From Amblyomma americanum (lineage: Eukaryota; Arthropoda; Arachnida; Ixodida; Ixodidae): 64,000 nucleotides of DNA. Of the stretch, positions 43,782 to 53,171 are shown piece after piece. The DNA lies in the NCBI RefSeq assembly GCF_052857255.1, contig NC_135506.1, forward strand, positions 74,723,056 to 74,787,055. Reading direction: 5' to 3'. Each line of letters starts with the position of its first letter. Within the stretch, counting starts at the first letter, position 1. The translations under genes were made by a program, and so were the position numbers. A model generated the notes under the pieces. That model was not told where the DNA came from. It searched no databases and saw only the letters and a list, made by a program, of their open reading frames with translations.

Positions 43782-44076
43782 GCGTTTTGCTGAGTTTTTT
43801 GTTTCGGCAATGGAGTCCGATATATCTCATCAAAGAAGCTATAGATGCTCCACAAATGAAGCTTACCAGCCAGTGGCGAACACTAATTTTCTTGACACTG
43901 TAGTTAATGTAGTTAATGCGATGAAGTCTGGGTTACTCCTCTTATATCTGCTGCCTGCAAATGCGCTTAGCTTGCTCGTCCGCTATTTTTGCCGTCTACG
44001 CGAGGCGAAAATAAGAGAGGGGTTCACTGCAGGGGTTCCTGCACGAGCGACGCTTCCTCGATCAACGTCGAGACAA
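43782..44076. other. unassigned sequence
   Basis: No gene or repeat recognised. Confidence 0.4.
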
Positions 44077-44304
44077 ACAGCTTTCTGTGGCTAAGCAGCC
44101 AAGGCTAGGCAGGAAAGAGAAAGATATGGGGCTTTGTCCTATTGTGGTGGAAATGGCCTATGTCAGCTTTAGCAAGCCCTCACCCCTTATCCCCCTGCTG
44201 CCCTTTCCCGAACAAACAACAATGCACTCCGCAGCGTACGTGGACAAAGGCTCGTTAGATTCCCTTGCCTGCCTAGTCTTGGCTGCGTAGCCACAAAAGG
44301 CTGT
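44077..44304. mobile_element. small inverted-repeat element (MITE-like)
   Basis: 37-bp terminal inverted repeats, 44077-44113 (CTGTGGCTAAGCAGCCAAGG, AGGCTAGGCAGG) and 44268-44304, agree in 33 of 37 positions. The ~154-bp interior is C-rich and non-coding. The size and arms fit a MITE or fold-back element mobilised in trans. No clear target duplication was seen, so the superfamily is open. A decayed relative lies at 39621. Confidence 0.7.
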
Positions 44305-44970
44305 ACTCCGCGATGCAGGCTTTATCGGCGCACGCGCCGGCCTAAATCGAGGCGATGGTATCAGTATCTGCAGCACTCTTTAGTCACTGTTAAAATAGAT
44401 ACATTCCAGCGCGAAAGTTGTGTTCATAGACGACTTAGGCGTATCTACTCTGTCCGGGCAAAGCAAGCACAGCTATTAGCTACTGCCCACTAAAGCCCAC
44501 CCTATTTTTGTAACCGAAATTTCGCTGAAGAGATGCTAGGGAACTTCAGAAACTTGAAATTTACGAGTGCCAATTTTCTTCTTCACAAGGATAAAAGCAA
44601 TTACGGAATTTTTACAGAGAAAATTCTGCACTTAATATTTTGGAACCACTTGCCAAATTATGCTACTCGCCTCGTTTATTCAGAGAGGAAATTGAACAGG
44701 ATGTACTGCTTTTACAAACACCGAGACATAAAGTGCTGTAAAAAAAAGGAGAACACACTTAAGCGGCGCCTTAAGAGTATGACGCGATAGCGTAGTGGGT
44801 TATGCTTTCTATTCTTAGAAGTCTGACACCTTTTAACTCATTTTCATTGTTTTGAGTTGTTTCAAATAATTGGCCAATTAAACATTCTAATTGTTCTTAA
44901 TTACCATCATCAAGCGTTGACTTTTCATTGATGGGTTTTAATTCACTGCTGAAATTAAAAAAATGGTAAA
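44305..44970. other. unassigned AT-rich sequence
   Basis: An 85-codon motif-free frame at 44533-44790. No repeat identified. Confidence 0.4.
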
Positions 44971-45271
44971 TAGGTTTCTGTGGAAAGGAAATGATGCAGT
45001 ATCTGTCTCACATATCGGCGGACAGCAGAACTGCGCCTAAGGGAAGAGATAAAGGAGGAAGTGAAAGAAGAAAGGAAGAAAGAGGTGCCGTAGTGGAGGG
45101 CTCCGGAATAATTTCGACCACCTGGGGATCTTTAACGTGCACTGACATCGCACTGCACACGGGAGCCTATGCGTTTCTCCTCCATCGAAACACAGCCGCC
45201 GCGGTCGGGTTCGAACCCGGGAACTCCGGATCAGTAGACAAGAGCTCTAACTACTCAGCCACAGCTGCGGG
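44971..45271 (-). mobile_element. tRNA-headed SINE, second 3'-module type, full length
   Basis: The minus-strand head is at 45271: the complement of ACTACTCAGCCACAGCTGCG, with a B-box as the complement of CGGGTTCGAACCCGG. The shared body (GGAATAATTTCGACCACCTG, CACTGACATCGCACTGCACA) is followed by the alternative 3' module AGGTGCCGTAGTGGAGG, GAAAGAAGAAAGGAAGAAAG, GATGCAGTATCTGTCTCACA and GGTTTCTGTGGAAAGG. Together with 24311-24524 it defines a subfamily whose 3' end differs from Ruka-like copies. Confidence 0.88.
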
Positions 45272-45388
45272 GTAACCCCTTATTCCAATTTTTTTATTTC
45301 TTTAAACAATCAGTCAATTACGACGATTTAATTGATTCGTAATCGCCTATCACACATCAAGCAATGATCAATCACTAGAACCACGAAT

Positions 45389-45643
45389 TACCGCAGCGGT
45401 GGCCTAGTCGTTCGAGCATCCGCCTCGCATGCGGGAGGTTCGGGGTTCGATGCCCAGTGCCGCCGGGTACCCACCTGTGATACAATGGGTACAAGTTTTT
45501 ACCTGGTCTGGTGCTAGCCTTATTTAGGGTGGAACGCTTTGGAAATGGGTCTTCGACCCAACCTTGAGTAGAAGAATATATCTTGTGCCATGGCGCTTTG
45601 GGCCACAGATGACCTTGCGCCATAAATATCCATCAGCATCATA
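45389..45643 (+). mobile_element. tRNA-headed SINE of a third family, full length
   Basis: The head is strongly tRNA-like: CGGTGGCCTAGTCGTTCGAG (A-box), GCATCCGCCTCGCATGCGGG (anticodon-arm-like) and TCGGGGTTCGATGCCCAG (B-box). The body is unrelated to Ruka: GCCGGGTACCCACCTGTG, TGGGTCTTCGACCCAACCTT, CTTGTGCCATGGCGCTTTGG. It ends in CATCAGCATCAT. A second copy at 59534 confirms the family. Promoter boxes look intact, so transcription by RNA polymerase III is plausible. Confidence 0.88.
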
Positions 45644-46265
45644 CCTTGATGCGATTTTTTTTACGCAGCCCTCTTTTATTTCCAACACGCGGTGCCGGCT
45701 ACTACTACGCCAAATGCTTTTTTACCCAACGAGCTGTATGCACTATCGCGTAATATGGGGCTTTCTGGTCTCGCGGAAGTGCTGCTGTCTCTGACAAGTA
45801 TCCGAGCTTTTATTTCGGAATCGGGAACGCAGCATTTGTCTCTGCGCTTGTTTCTCGACCGGCTCGAGCCGTGCAATGCTCAGCGCGAGAGTGTTTTGCC
45901 TGTTCGGCTGCGGTGATACCATGGTGCTCTCGCGCGGTGCTGTCGTTCTCTCTCGCATGTGCTTTCCTACAACCACGACCACGCCACGCAAGTGACAAAA
46001 ACGACTCAAAAGCTATGAACATTAAAGCGTTTCTTACATGCTTATCATTTTCTGTTCTCTCTACTAATTTACAATTTATGATTATTTCGCTTTTCTTAGT
46101 ATATAACTACCACATGACTCTTGTACATGAATATGATGTATAATAATGAGCTTCCTCATTATAATTATTTCTGCGTTTCTTGCATGGTCCAGCCGAGAAG
46201 GCTAAGGGCTCATATGATTCGCATGCAGTTTTTACTAGCCGCGTAAATGTAAGATATATGATTTG
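45644..46265. other. unassigned sequence
   Basis: No gene or repeat recognised; several motif-free frames of 70-90 codons overlap on both strands. Confidence 0.4.
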
Positions 46266-46392
46266 ATTGGAATGAATGAATGAAACCTTTATTGGAACAG
46301 AGGGATGGCTCTCAGCCACCGTTGGGAAATTAGGAGGAATGATGGGGTTCGGGTAGAGAAGCAACCACTTGTCGGTTGTTTTCATAACCTTC
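46266..46392 (-). mobile_element. possible LINE 3' tail fragment
   Basis: On the minus strand CGGTGGCTGAGAGCCATCCC is followed by TTCCAATAAAGGTTTCATTC and a short ATTC tetranucleotide tail. Layout (AATAAA, T-rich, short-motif tail) resembles the I-group 3' ends at 2682, 24115, 43781 and 47789. No diagnostic protein motif remains, so this is tentative. Confidence 0.35.
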
Positions 46393-46946
46393 AGAGCGTA
46401 GCGTGGTAACTAAGACGACCTTTTTCTACACTACTCGAAGCAAACCGCTTTCACTAGCGTATGCTGCGACGACATGTTGTGCGGCGGTGCTTCATCTTAT
46501 ATGGTGGCCTAGGGTGGTCAACTAGCCATGTGGTATGTGCTAAATTTTGTGTCTCCCTCGCGAGTAAGATGGGCAAGTCCATATAAGCTGTTGTAGATGT
46601 GCTGTATAGCGTTTGTTGAACTGGGTGCATCTGTTGTGCATAAGTGATTCGTGTGTGGCAAGATATGTTCCCTTCCATCAGATCATGATTGAATAGCAAC
46701 GGGACAGAGTACGTTTCAACGGCACCGTCATGCTGGCGACGTAGTAGGTGTTGGTGCTCTACATATAAGGAACGATCTCCATCAGGAGCGTAAATTCTGG
46801 ACAAAGCAAGCCTTAACGTTCAGGCGGCCAAGAGCGTGAAAATTAGCAGGAGGAAACTGGCTGCCAAACCCTAAACTTCCTTGCTGTTTACTTTTTTGTT
46901 CAATCTAAACAGTTTGTCATTTTCTTCCTTACCTGTATGTGATCCC
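46393..46946. other. unassigned sequence
   Basis: A minus-strand 116-codon frame (46454-46804) carries no motif I recognise. No repeat seen. Confidence 0.4.
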
Positions 46947-47119
46947 TCCGTGACGGTATAATTTCGATGGAGGTGAAATTCTAGACGCCCGTGTACTGTG
47001 CGATGTCAGTGCACGTTAAAAAACTCCAGGTGATCGAAATTTCCGAAGCCCTTCACTACGGTGTCTCTCATAGCCTGAGTCGCTTTGGGACGTTAACCAC
47101 ATATAAACCAAACCAAACC
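46947..47119 (+). mobile_element. Ruka-like SINE lacking its tRNA head
   Basis: Starts at CGTGACGGTATAATTTCGAT inside the body. It continues GAGGTGAAATTCTAGACGCC, GTGTACTGTGCGATGTCAGT, AGGTGATCGAAATTTCCG, CACTACGGTGTCTCTCATAG and CCTGAGTCGCTTTGGGACGT, and ends AAACCAAACCAAACC. Same TATAATTTCGAT variant as 40398. The loss of the 5' part is typical of incomplete reverse transcription. Confidence 0.9.
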
Positions 47120-47499
47120 TTACCTTTATGTATTGTTGCTGCTACCGCTTTTGCGATAAATATTATGAACTGCAATGGCAGGAACGGACGCCACCTCTGG
47201 ATCTTTGCGAAGAGGAGACAGTGGTCCAGTATGCTGCTGCTCGTTCTCACCCTCCTGGCAATTCTGGGGACCTTTACATTATTGGGGATGTTCATCGTGC
47301 TTCTCTTCATGCTTTTGTGGGGATCGTCCTCCGCGACATCCCCTTTCTGCGGGTAATCCTGCAAGGAGACCCGTAGACCCCGGGAATTGACCCCGGTTCC
47401 TAAATAATCTGCGCGTCGCCGGTCACTGAGCCACCTTCGACTACAAAGAAATGCAGCGCGTTTGACGGTGGTGTGGTTCCTAGGGCCACTTCCGGGCAC
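47120..47499. other. unassigned sequence
   Basis: A minus-strand 148-codon frame (47068-47514) and overlapping plus frames show no known motif. GACCCCGGGAATTGACCCCG near 47378 followed by CACTGAGCCACC recalls a reversed SINE head but is too weak to call. Confidence 0.35.
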
Positions 47500-47789
47500 A
47501 ACGCACGGCTCCATTCTGCGGGCGCTGCGACGTTCATGGCCACCAAAGCGTCTGCTGTGCTCTTCCCTGCCACTGCGTAGCCAGGACCCTGAGCACCAGC
47601 TCCTCGCTGTCCGACTGGCTGAAGAAACCGCTGGGATTCAAGAAATCTAGGCCAGCATCTGATGCAGCGACCCTATCCACCCAATCCCTCCTGGCTCTCA
47701 TCTCTCGTCTCAGAGGGAGAGCCGCAGGATGGGATGAGGTCGTCTTCTTCTGTTGGACAATAAATTCTTTCACTCACTCACTCACTCCC
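47500..47789 (+). mobile_element. I-group LINE 3' end fragment
   Basis: The plus strand encodes a diverged C-terminus (QDPEHQLLAVRLAEETAGIQ, stop near 47648). A 3' UTR with CTCAGAGGGAGAGCCGCAGG and GGACAATAAATTCTTTCAC ends in a (CACT)n tail at 47770-47787. The D-P-E-x-Q-L-x-x-V-R-L-A-E-E end is of the same type as the VSSSEP...WAEKVA end at 43706. It abuts a different LINE remnant at 47790. Confidence 0.65.
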
Positions 47790-49370
47790 TGCCGGCTTTG
47801 TGGGGACGACCATCTGACGGTGACTTGTCCAGTGCAGCGTTCCTACTCGAATGCTGCCGCTGGGGCCTTCCCGCGGCTGACATCAGCGACGCTTGCAATG
47901 CCGGCATGTTGTAGGGAAAGACATTGGTCTGCAGTATGCCAGGAGGAGACGAATATAAACCCTTGGAAAGACCCCTCGTCAGGCGCGCTACCGTTCTCGG
48001 CTACATTTCCACCAGTGGAGACAATACTGACTAGTGATGACATGGTGTTCGTTCAGTGTGCAGCTATTGCATCCGTGCCTGCTACTACTGCGACTGCACC
48101 TGCGGCCGATCCAGATCTGCTACTGCATCAACGGGCACGTCTGGGACAGTAACGTTGGTTTCGCCTACTGAGACGTCGTCTTCAGCGTGGCGGGTCTGTC
48201 AGTGGTTCCTGGTGCTGTGGGAAAGCAAACTGCGCGTTCTAAAAAGCCGCATACGTCGCCGGTGGCTGTGATCCCTCCCAAGGCCCGCGGTGCCTTGGCC
48301 AAGCAAGCTGGCTGCGTTATGAAGCTGACAGCTACGTCTTCGTCTGTGGGCCTCTAAACGGTTCACATTGCCCTGGCGAAATAAACGGAGCGTGTTAAGA
48401 AACTGCCAGCATTGCACGAGGAACTACAGGAGCTGCGATCGGCTCTCACTGAACCTGTGACAGGCTCCAGCTGGCCTTCACCGGAGTGTGACGCGGACAA
48501 CTCTAGCGGCACTTTTAGCTTGGTGTGTCCAGTAGTTCTACAAGCCTTCTCTGCGAACTCAGTGAGTGCGAAATGAAGATGGGGCTGTCATGTGAGGTAA
48601 AGCGCTGCGTGTTTACTTTGACATCTAGCTCGGAGACACCTCTGCAGGGCCATCCGGAGATTCAGCCTCCTAAAAGGCCCGCCTTTCCTCTGGAGGGCCA
48701 GGAACTCCTGTCTGTTGTAAGTTTTCGGCGCCTTAGTTGTGCTGTGCAGTGCCACGCAACTTCTTTTCTGGCCTTTAAAGTTAATTCAAAACATAACATC
48801 AGACTTCAAAATTGTCTGCTTAAATGTATGTCTGTCGTGCGGTCATGGGTAGCCACGTTCGATGGGTGGGTTCTCCTTCCGTTTCGTGTCCGTCTGTTGC
48901 CGGCTGCTGGCTTGCCGCTTCTTCCTTCGTTTGTTGCAGGAGGATGATGTCCCAGCTCGGGCACTCGCCTCCTATTTCCTAGCGACACGACTCGAGGAAC
49001 TTATACCTGTTGTACCGCTCAATCGAATCCCGCTGGCCTTACAGATGCCTTCGTTTTATGCAACTGCTGTGGCGTTTCATCAGCATGCCCACCATGTCAA
49101 CTCAGATTTAGATATCCCTGCGGACATAGTGAATCCACGGGCGTGTTGCTTAGGCGTTTGGTGCCTCCAGAGCGGAGGGGGCGGGCGGAGTCCATCTCAT
49201 GGTTGCTTGTGACTGCGTCCTTTCATCCTTGGTACTTGCGGGGTTTCATGTTGGAGCTGGGGGGGGGGGGGGGGGGGTTGCATACGAGGGACCGGCTGCA
49301 GCGATGGAACGTTCTGCGCTCAGCGCAGTGCCCTAACTGCCCGCTCCAGGAGACCATCACTGACATGTGA
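47790..49370 (+). pseudogene. rearranged Tx1/L1-like LINE remnant (zinc knuckle and zf-RVT pieces)
   Basis: Frame 47790-48152 opens with CRLCGDDHLTVTC (C-x2-C-x3-H-x4-C, a gag-type zinc knuckle). After a motif-free middle, 48940-49170 reads DDVPARALASYFLATRLEEL and MPSFYATAVAFHQH. 49270-49370 reads LHTRDRLQRWNVLRSAQCPN then CPLQETITDM. The 'L.TRDRL.RWgv....CpnC...ET' block is the zf-RVT domain at the C-terminus of Tx1/L1-like ORF2 proteins. A 19-G run (49259-49277) interrupts the frame just before it. With zinc knuckle and C-terminus only 1.3 kb apart, RT and endonuclease have been deleted. Clade call is tentative. Confidence 0.55.
49259..49277 (+). repeat. 19-base poly-G run
   Basis: Uninterrupted G from 49259 to 49277, inside the LINE remnant and breaking its reading frame. 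Could be a genuine slippage tract or an assembly artefact. Confidence 0.9.
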
Positions 49371-49415
49371 AATGTGTTTAGAAGTACGGAAAGCTGGGCA
49401 AGTTGGTCACTACTA

Positions 49416-49727
49416 TCCATGGTAAAACAGCGCGGAAAAACACGAGGACAGAAAAAGCACGACGACACGAGCGCTGTTTTTTCAACTGGTGATTTATTAC
49501 GCACGTGTGTACGTGTACTATTCCCGCCAAGCACTAAACAAAACAAAAAATATACAGGAAACACTGCGTCAAAACTGAACATTTTAAATCTACATTTCTG
49601 CAAATGTATGCTCCAAAAAGGTGATTTCGCGGTTAGCCACTGGCGTAAAGAATCATCACTTCAAAGCAACGCTCGTGTCGTCGTGTTTGTTTTGTCCTCG
49701 TGTTTTTCCGCGCTGTTTTACCATGGA
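49416..49727. mobile_element. fold-back element with 57-bp inverted repeats
   Basis: 49417-49473 and 49670-49726 are reverse complements in 54 of 57 positions, beginning CCATGGTAAAACAGCGCGG at the left edge and ending with its complement at the right. One more complementary base extends each side. The ~196-bp interior (AACTGGTGATTTATTACGCA near the left, GGTGATTTCGCGGTTAGCC near the right) has no coding capacity. Low arm divergence implies a recent origin or ongoing correction. No obvious target duplication. It may be a non-autonomous DNA element or a Penelope-type inverted terminal repeat pair; the sequence does not decide. Confidence 0.8.
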
Positions 49728-50157
49728 AGGAATGTGTCGTTACCCGTGTTTTTTGGCAAGTGGTGCATGTGTGCTTTCGATACCTTTGAGTTAACCGGCA
49801 TATAGCAAACAGTCGTTGCCCTGGTGGCCGTTTTGCCCGACTGCTGATAGTCGCGGGAGCTTTCGTGCTCTTGCGTAACCGCTTTTTTGCTGTTGCTTCA
49901 AGTCACCGCCGGCGGACACTATTTCCTATCATGGCGCGTCATCGTGTGAAGCTCCCGGACTTCCTTACGTAAGAACTCTTTTTCATTGGTGAGCAGGAAT
50001 TTCTCTGCATTTGGTTGTGCCCTTTCGTGTCCGTATTGGGCCGGCATATCAGGGTTATTTTTCGGCAGACGCGATTTGTTTTACCTCACCACTTGTTTGG
50101 CACAAAGTACTGCTACTCCCGCTCACTGCATCCCGTTCTCTTAGTAGAGCCAATTGT
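49728..50157. other. unassigned sequence
   Basis: No gene or repeat recognised. Confidence 0.4.
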
Positions 50158-50576
50158 CATCATCATCAGCCTGACTACGCCTACTGCAGGGCAAAGGCCT
50201 CTCCCAAGTTTCCCCAAATAACCCTGTCCTTTGCCAGTTGTGGCCACCGCATCCCCGCAAACTTCTTAATCTAATCCGGCCACCTAACTTTCTGTCGCCC
50301 ACTGCTACGCTTGCCTTCACTTAGAATCTAATCCGTCGCCCTTAAGGACCATCGGTTACCTTGCCTTCGCATTACATGCCCTGCCCAAGCCCATTTCTTT
50401 ATCTTGATTTCGACCGTAAGACGTCATCAATCCGCGTTTGTTCCCTCCCCCACTCGGCCCACTTCCGGTCTCTTAGCGTTACATCTATCATTTTTGTTTC
50501 CATAGCTTACTGTGTTGTCCTTAACTTGAGTTGAATGTTTTTCGTTGGCTTCAACGTTTCTGCCCCATTGGTAAGC
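50158..50576 (-). mobile_element. RTE-like LINE, 3' terminal fragment
   Basis: Complement of CATCATCATCAGCCTGACTA at the right end of the element sense strand (trinucleotide tail), then GCAGGGCAAAGGCCTCTCCC, CCTTTGCCAGTTGTGGCCAC, CGCAAACTTCTTAATCTAAT, CACCTAACTTTCTGTCGCCC and so on. This is collinear with the copy at 7428 and extends ~70 bp further 5' (to CGTTTCTGCCCCATTGGTAA). Stops and single-base gaps break the coding frame. It abuts a SINE end at 50577. Confidence 0.82.
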
Positions 50577-50648
50577 CACCATTACGGCGTGCCTTATAGC
50601 CTGAGTCGTTTTGGGACGTTATACCCCCATGATCTATAAACCATAAAC
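50577..50648 (+). mobile_element. Ruka-like SINE, 3' terminal fragment
   Basis: ATTACGGCGTGCCTTATAGC, CTGAGTCGTTTTGGGACGTT and ATACCCCCATGATCTATAAA followed by CCATAAAC are the last ~70 bp of the family. Only the 3' module is present, directly fused to the RTE-like fragment. Confidence 0.82.
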
Positions 50649-51143
50649 ATTATGCATATCTTCAATGTATATAAGAACGTATTTTTTTACATTACTGATA
50701 TCTCCAAGCTCGCTGTATATAATTTTCATGTTTATCTCATCTCTGTACATTTGTATATAGCGATCCATTTTCTGCTGTAGATGTGTTTTTCTTAAATTCT
50801 GAGTTCTGATATGCGTCCTGTCTAGTGTTGTATACCTTTCCCTTTGTGGCTACTTGTATCCTTGTGATTGTTCCGTAAACTTTGCAATTTGAACCAGACT
50901 GATGTGAAGGCAGCCACAAGTGAAGCTGCGCCGCCACTTGCCTCAACGGGAACCAGTGCTTCGTTTGGTGCGGGAAGGCGGGGTGCGCCGGGTTGTCCAA
51001 CAGTACGGACACAGTTTTCGCGAACGGTGCTCTTCTTGCAGAGATTATGAAAAAACTGTGAGATCACTGCGGCAAACGCACTGAAGGAATGCATAAGTAT
51101 TTTCTGGAACTCCTTTGTACTCTTTCGTTTATGTTCCTCTTAA
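50649..51143. other. unassigned sequence
   Basis: A GC-richer stretch 50900-51020 has short frames without motifs; no repeat identified. Confidence 0.4.
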
Positions 51144-51480
51144 TTAGCTCCAATTAATTGTGTCACCATATGACGTACGTCACACATATTACGTCAAAAC
51201 ACTTTTTTTTCCTTCCAGACGTCAATTTAACCCACCAACACTCACGACGTCTACTGTGAGACGTGACGCTGAACGCAATTTGTCCTATATTTTCACTTAT
51301 TAGCTCTAATTAATTAATTGTAGCACAATCTGACGCCACACTTCTGACGCCGCACATTTTTTTTTTCTTTCTAGACGTCGATGTAAGCAACCGACACTTC
51401 TGACGCCCACGGTGACACGTGGCCCCGGACGCCATTTCGTCGCATTTTCCCGCTTAATTGACTAAAGTAATTAATTACCC
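51144..51480. repeat. ~157-bp tandem repeat, two units plus start of a third
   Basis: TTAGCTCCAATTAATTG (51144) recurs as TTAGCTCTAATTAATTAATTG (51300) and, diverged, TTAATTGACTAAAGTAATTA (about 51454). Collinear landmarks repeat at the same spacing: TTTTTTTTCCTTCCAGACGTC and TTTTTTTTTCTTTCTAGACGTC, CCAACACTCACGACG and CCGACACTTCTGACG, GTGAGACGTGACGC and GTGACACGTGGCCC. ACGTC/GACGT words are abundant. No coding content. Confidence 0.75.
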
Positions 51481-52985
51481 CACATGCACCTCATGATTTC
51501 CGCAGCAAGATGTTTTGATGCTCTATTTAATGCAACCGTTCTTTTCTTTTATTTCAACTCGTTAGAATGTTATCGTGATGACAAGCTCGTGATGACACAA
51601 AACCGCAAACATAGCCATGCAATGCTTGCGCATTAATAATACAAAGATAGCCGATCGTAGGAAACGTGGAGCATCGGATGCCTTTCCCCGCCCTGCCCTT
51701 CATCTAGGCAGCACCGTGCTGCAGCCGCAAGCAAGTCTAACTACGTTCCGCCCCAATGCCATCTGTATTTTTTTCTTTCCACTGATGTCTATTCGCAAAA
51801 ACGGTTATGACAGTTTCATTCGTACTTGAATTAATTTTCTTCGCTTATCAACTTTGCAAATAAAAAAATGGATAGCGGATAAGTCAACTAAAAGAAAATG
51901 GGGGTTCGACTGCAAAGATCGATAACGACAAAGAACTTTTCCCAAGCTTTCACCGCATGCCAGCAGAGTAGACGGGCCCGCAGACGTGAGTTTGCGGTCG
52001 GTGTCACTGAGTGTCTCGATGCGGCTCCTTCATCGGGCATCCGTACGTTTGGGACAGAGGACTCGGTACTGAGCTACGCAGCAGCGCTCAAAGGCTAATG
52101 TTAAGAAGCGCTGGTACCCGAGAGGTAAAATAAGGTCTCCTTGATCGGCGACGTCGTAAGAGCTACAGAAATATTTGTGTTCTTTCACGGAAAATAAAAA
52201 GCGGCAGTTTGCAGCACTGGTTGTTTTCCTCCTTCTCTTTCCAGCGTCCTGTTTCAAGGCAATCACCTGACTCAGACCTTCACTCCGCATCGGCACAGGT
52301 GAAGAATCTCGCAGTGAGTCTATGGCCCCGACAAGTACGTTTATTCTAAGCAAGCAAACTTTTTAGGCTATGAAAACAAAGAAAAACGTATGAACATAGA
52401 ATGCAACTCATCCGTGCGCACGGTACACTGATATTAGTTGCTAGTATATAATTTTATTCTCACTCGTTCTGCGCTTAAGAAATCGTAGTTTTTGCACTTA
52501 TATAATCTGTAATGAAGAATAGATGGTGCCGGTGCCTTTCAAAACGAAACAAAGTTCGTTCTATTTGCTAAAAATCTCTGAACGGTATATTCTGGCCGTA
52601 TGCCCACTTGAACTTGTTACTGCACCGTATAGTGCGTGAACATTTTCACTGCTTTCTGTGCAAAAACGCGGGCCGGACAGAAAGCGCTGCGCGCGCACTA
52701 AGTGCGCTTGACAATGTCTTTAATCTGGACACACTGATATCTGGTTTCAATTGAGTCCTTGAAAGATTTCAAACGCCTTGAATATAAAAAATTGTTTTCA
52801 AGGGCCTTGAGTTTGTGTGGGTCCTTGAAAACCTTCGAATTTTTAGCGGAATAAACTGTTTGTCATTTATTGCCATTGTTTGTTGAGATACACGAGTGGG
52901 TCAGGAAACTAAGACAAGATCATGATATCTGGACTGTATTCGAGAAGAAAAAAAAGGGTATGGACAAGGGCACACGGTTTGAAGA
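51481..52985. other. unassigned sequence
   Basis: No gene or repeat recognised. GCGCTGCGCGCGCACTAAGTGCGC (52686-52709, shown as GCGCGCACTAAGTGCGC at its core) has an inverted GCGCAC/GTGCGC pair. Confidence 0.4.
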
Positions 52986-53171
52986 GACAATTACGAATGG
53001 TCACTTGGGGTAACAGAATTTATTGCAAGAAAAGACAAGCTAGAAGGAGGCCGCAGATTCAGGTGGGCGGATGAGATTCAGAAGTTTGCGGCGATACGAT
53101 GGCCGCAGTTCGCACAGGACAAGGTTAACTGGAGAGACAATGGAGAGGCATCTTTCGTGCATTTGCTGTAG
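52986..53171 (+). pseudogene. RTE-like LINE C-terminus, 61 codons intact
   Basis: Unbroken reading of the final part of the polyprotein: DNYEWSLGVTEFIARKDK, then LEGGRRFRWADEIQKFAA, IRWPQFAQDKVNWRDNGEAS and FVHLL with TAG at 53169. It matches in order the QDNRWSLRVTEW / RWADEIRKFAG / GEAF blocks of the copies at 7428 and 50158. Only plus-strand copy. No downstream trinucleotide tail is visible, so the 3' UTR is lost or changed. The 5' limit is at or just before 52986. Confidence 0.8.

Noticed and set aside
44077..44304. Transposase gene between the inverted repeats
   Set aside because: The 154-bp interior cannot encode one and shows no motif.
46454..46804. 116-codon minus-strand frame as a LINE ORF1 piece
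   Set aside because: No zinc knuckle, coiled coil or RRM-type motif seen.
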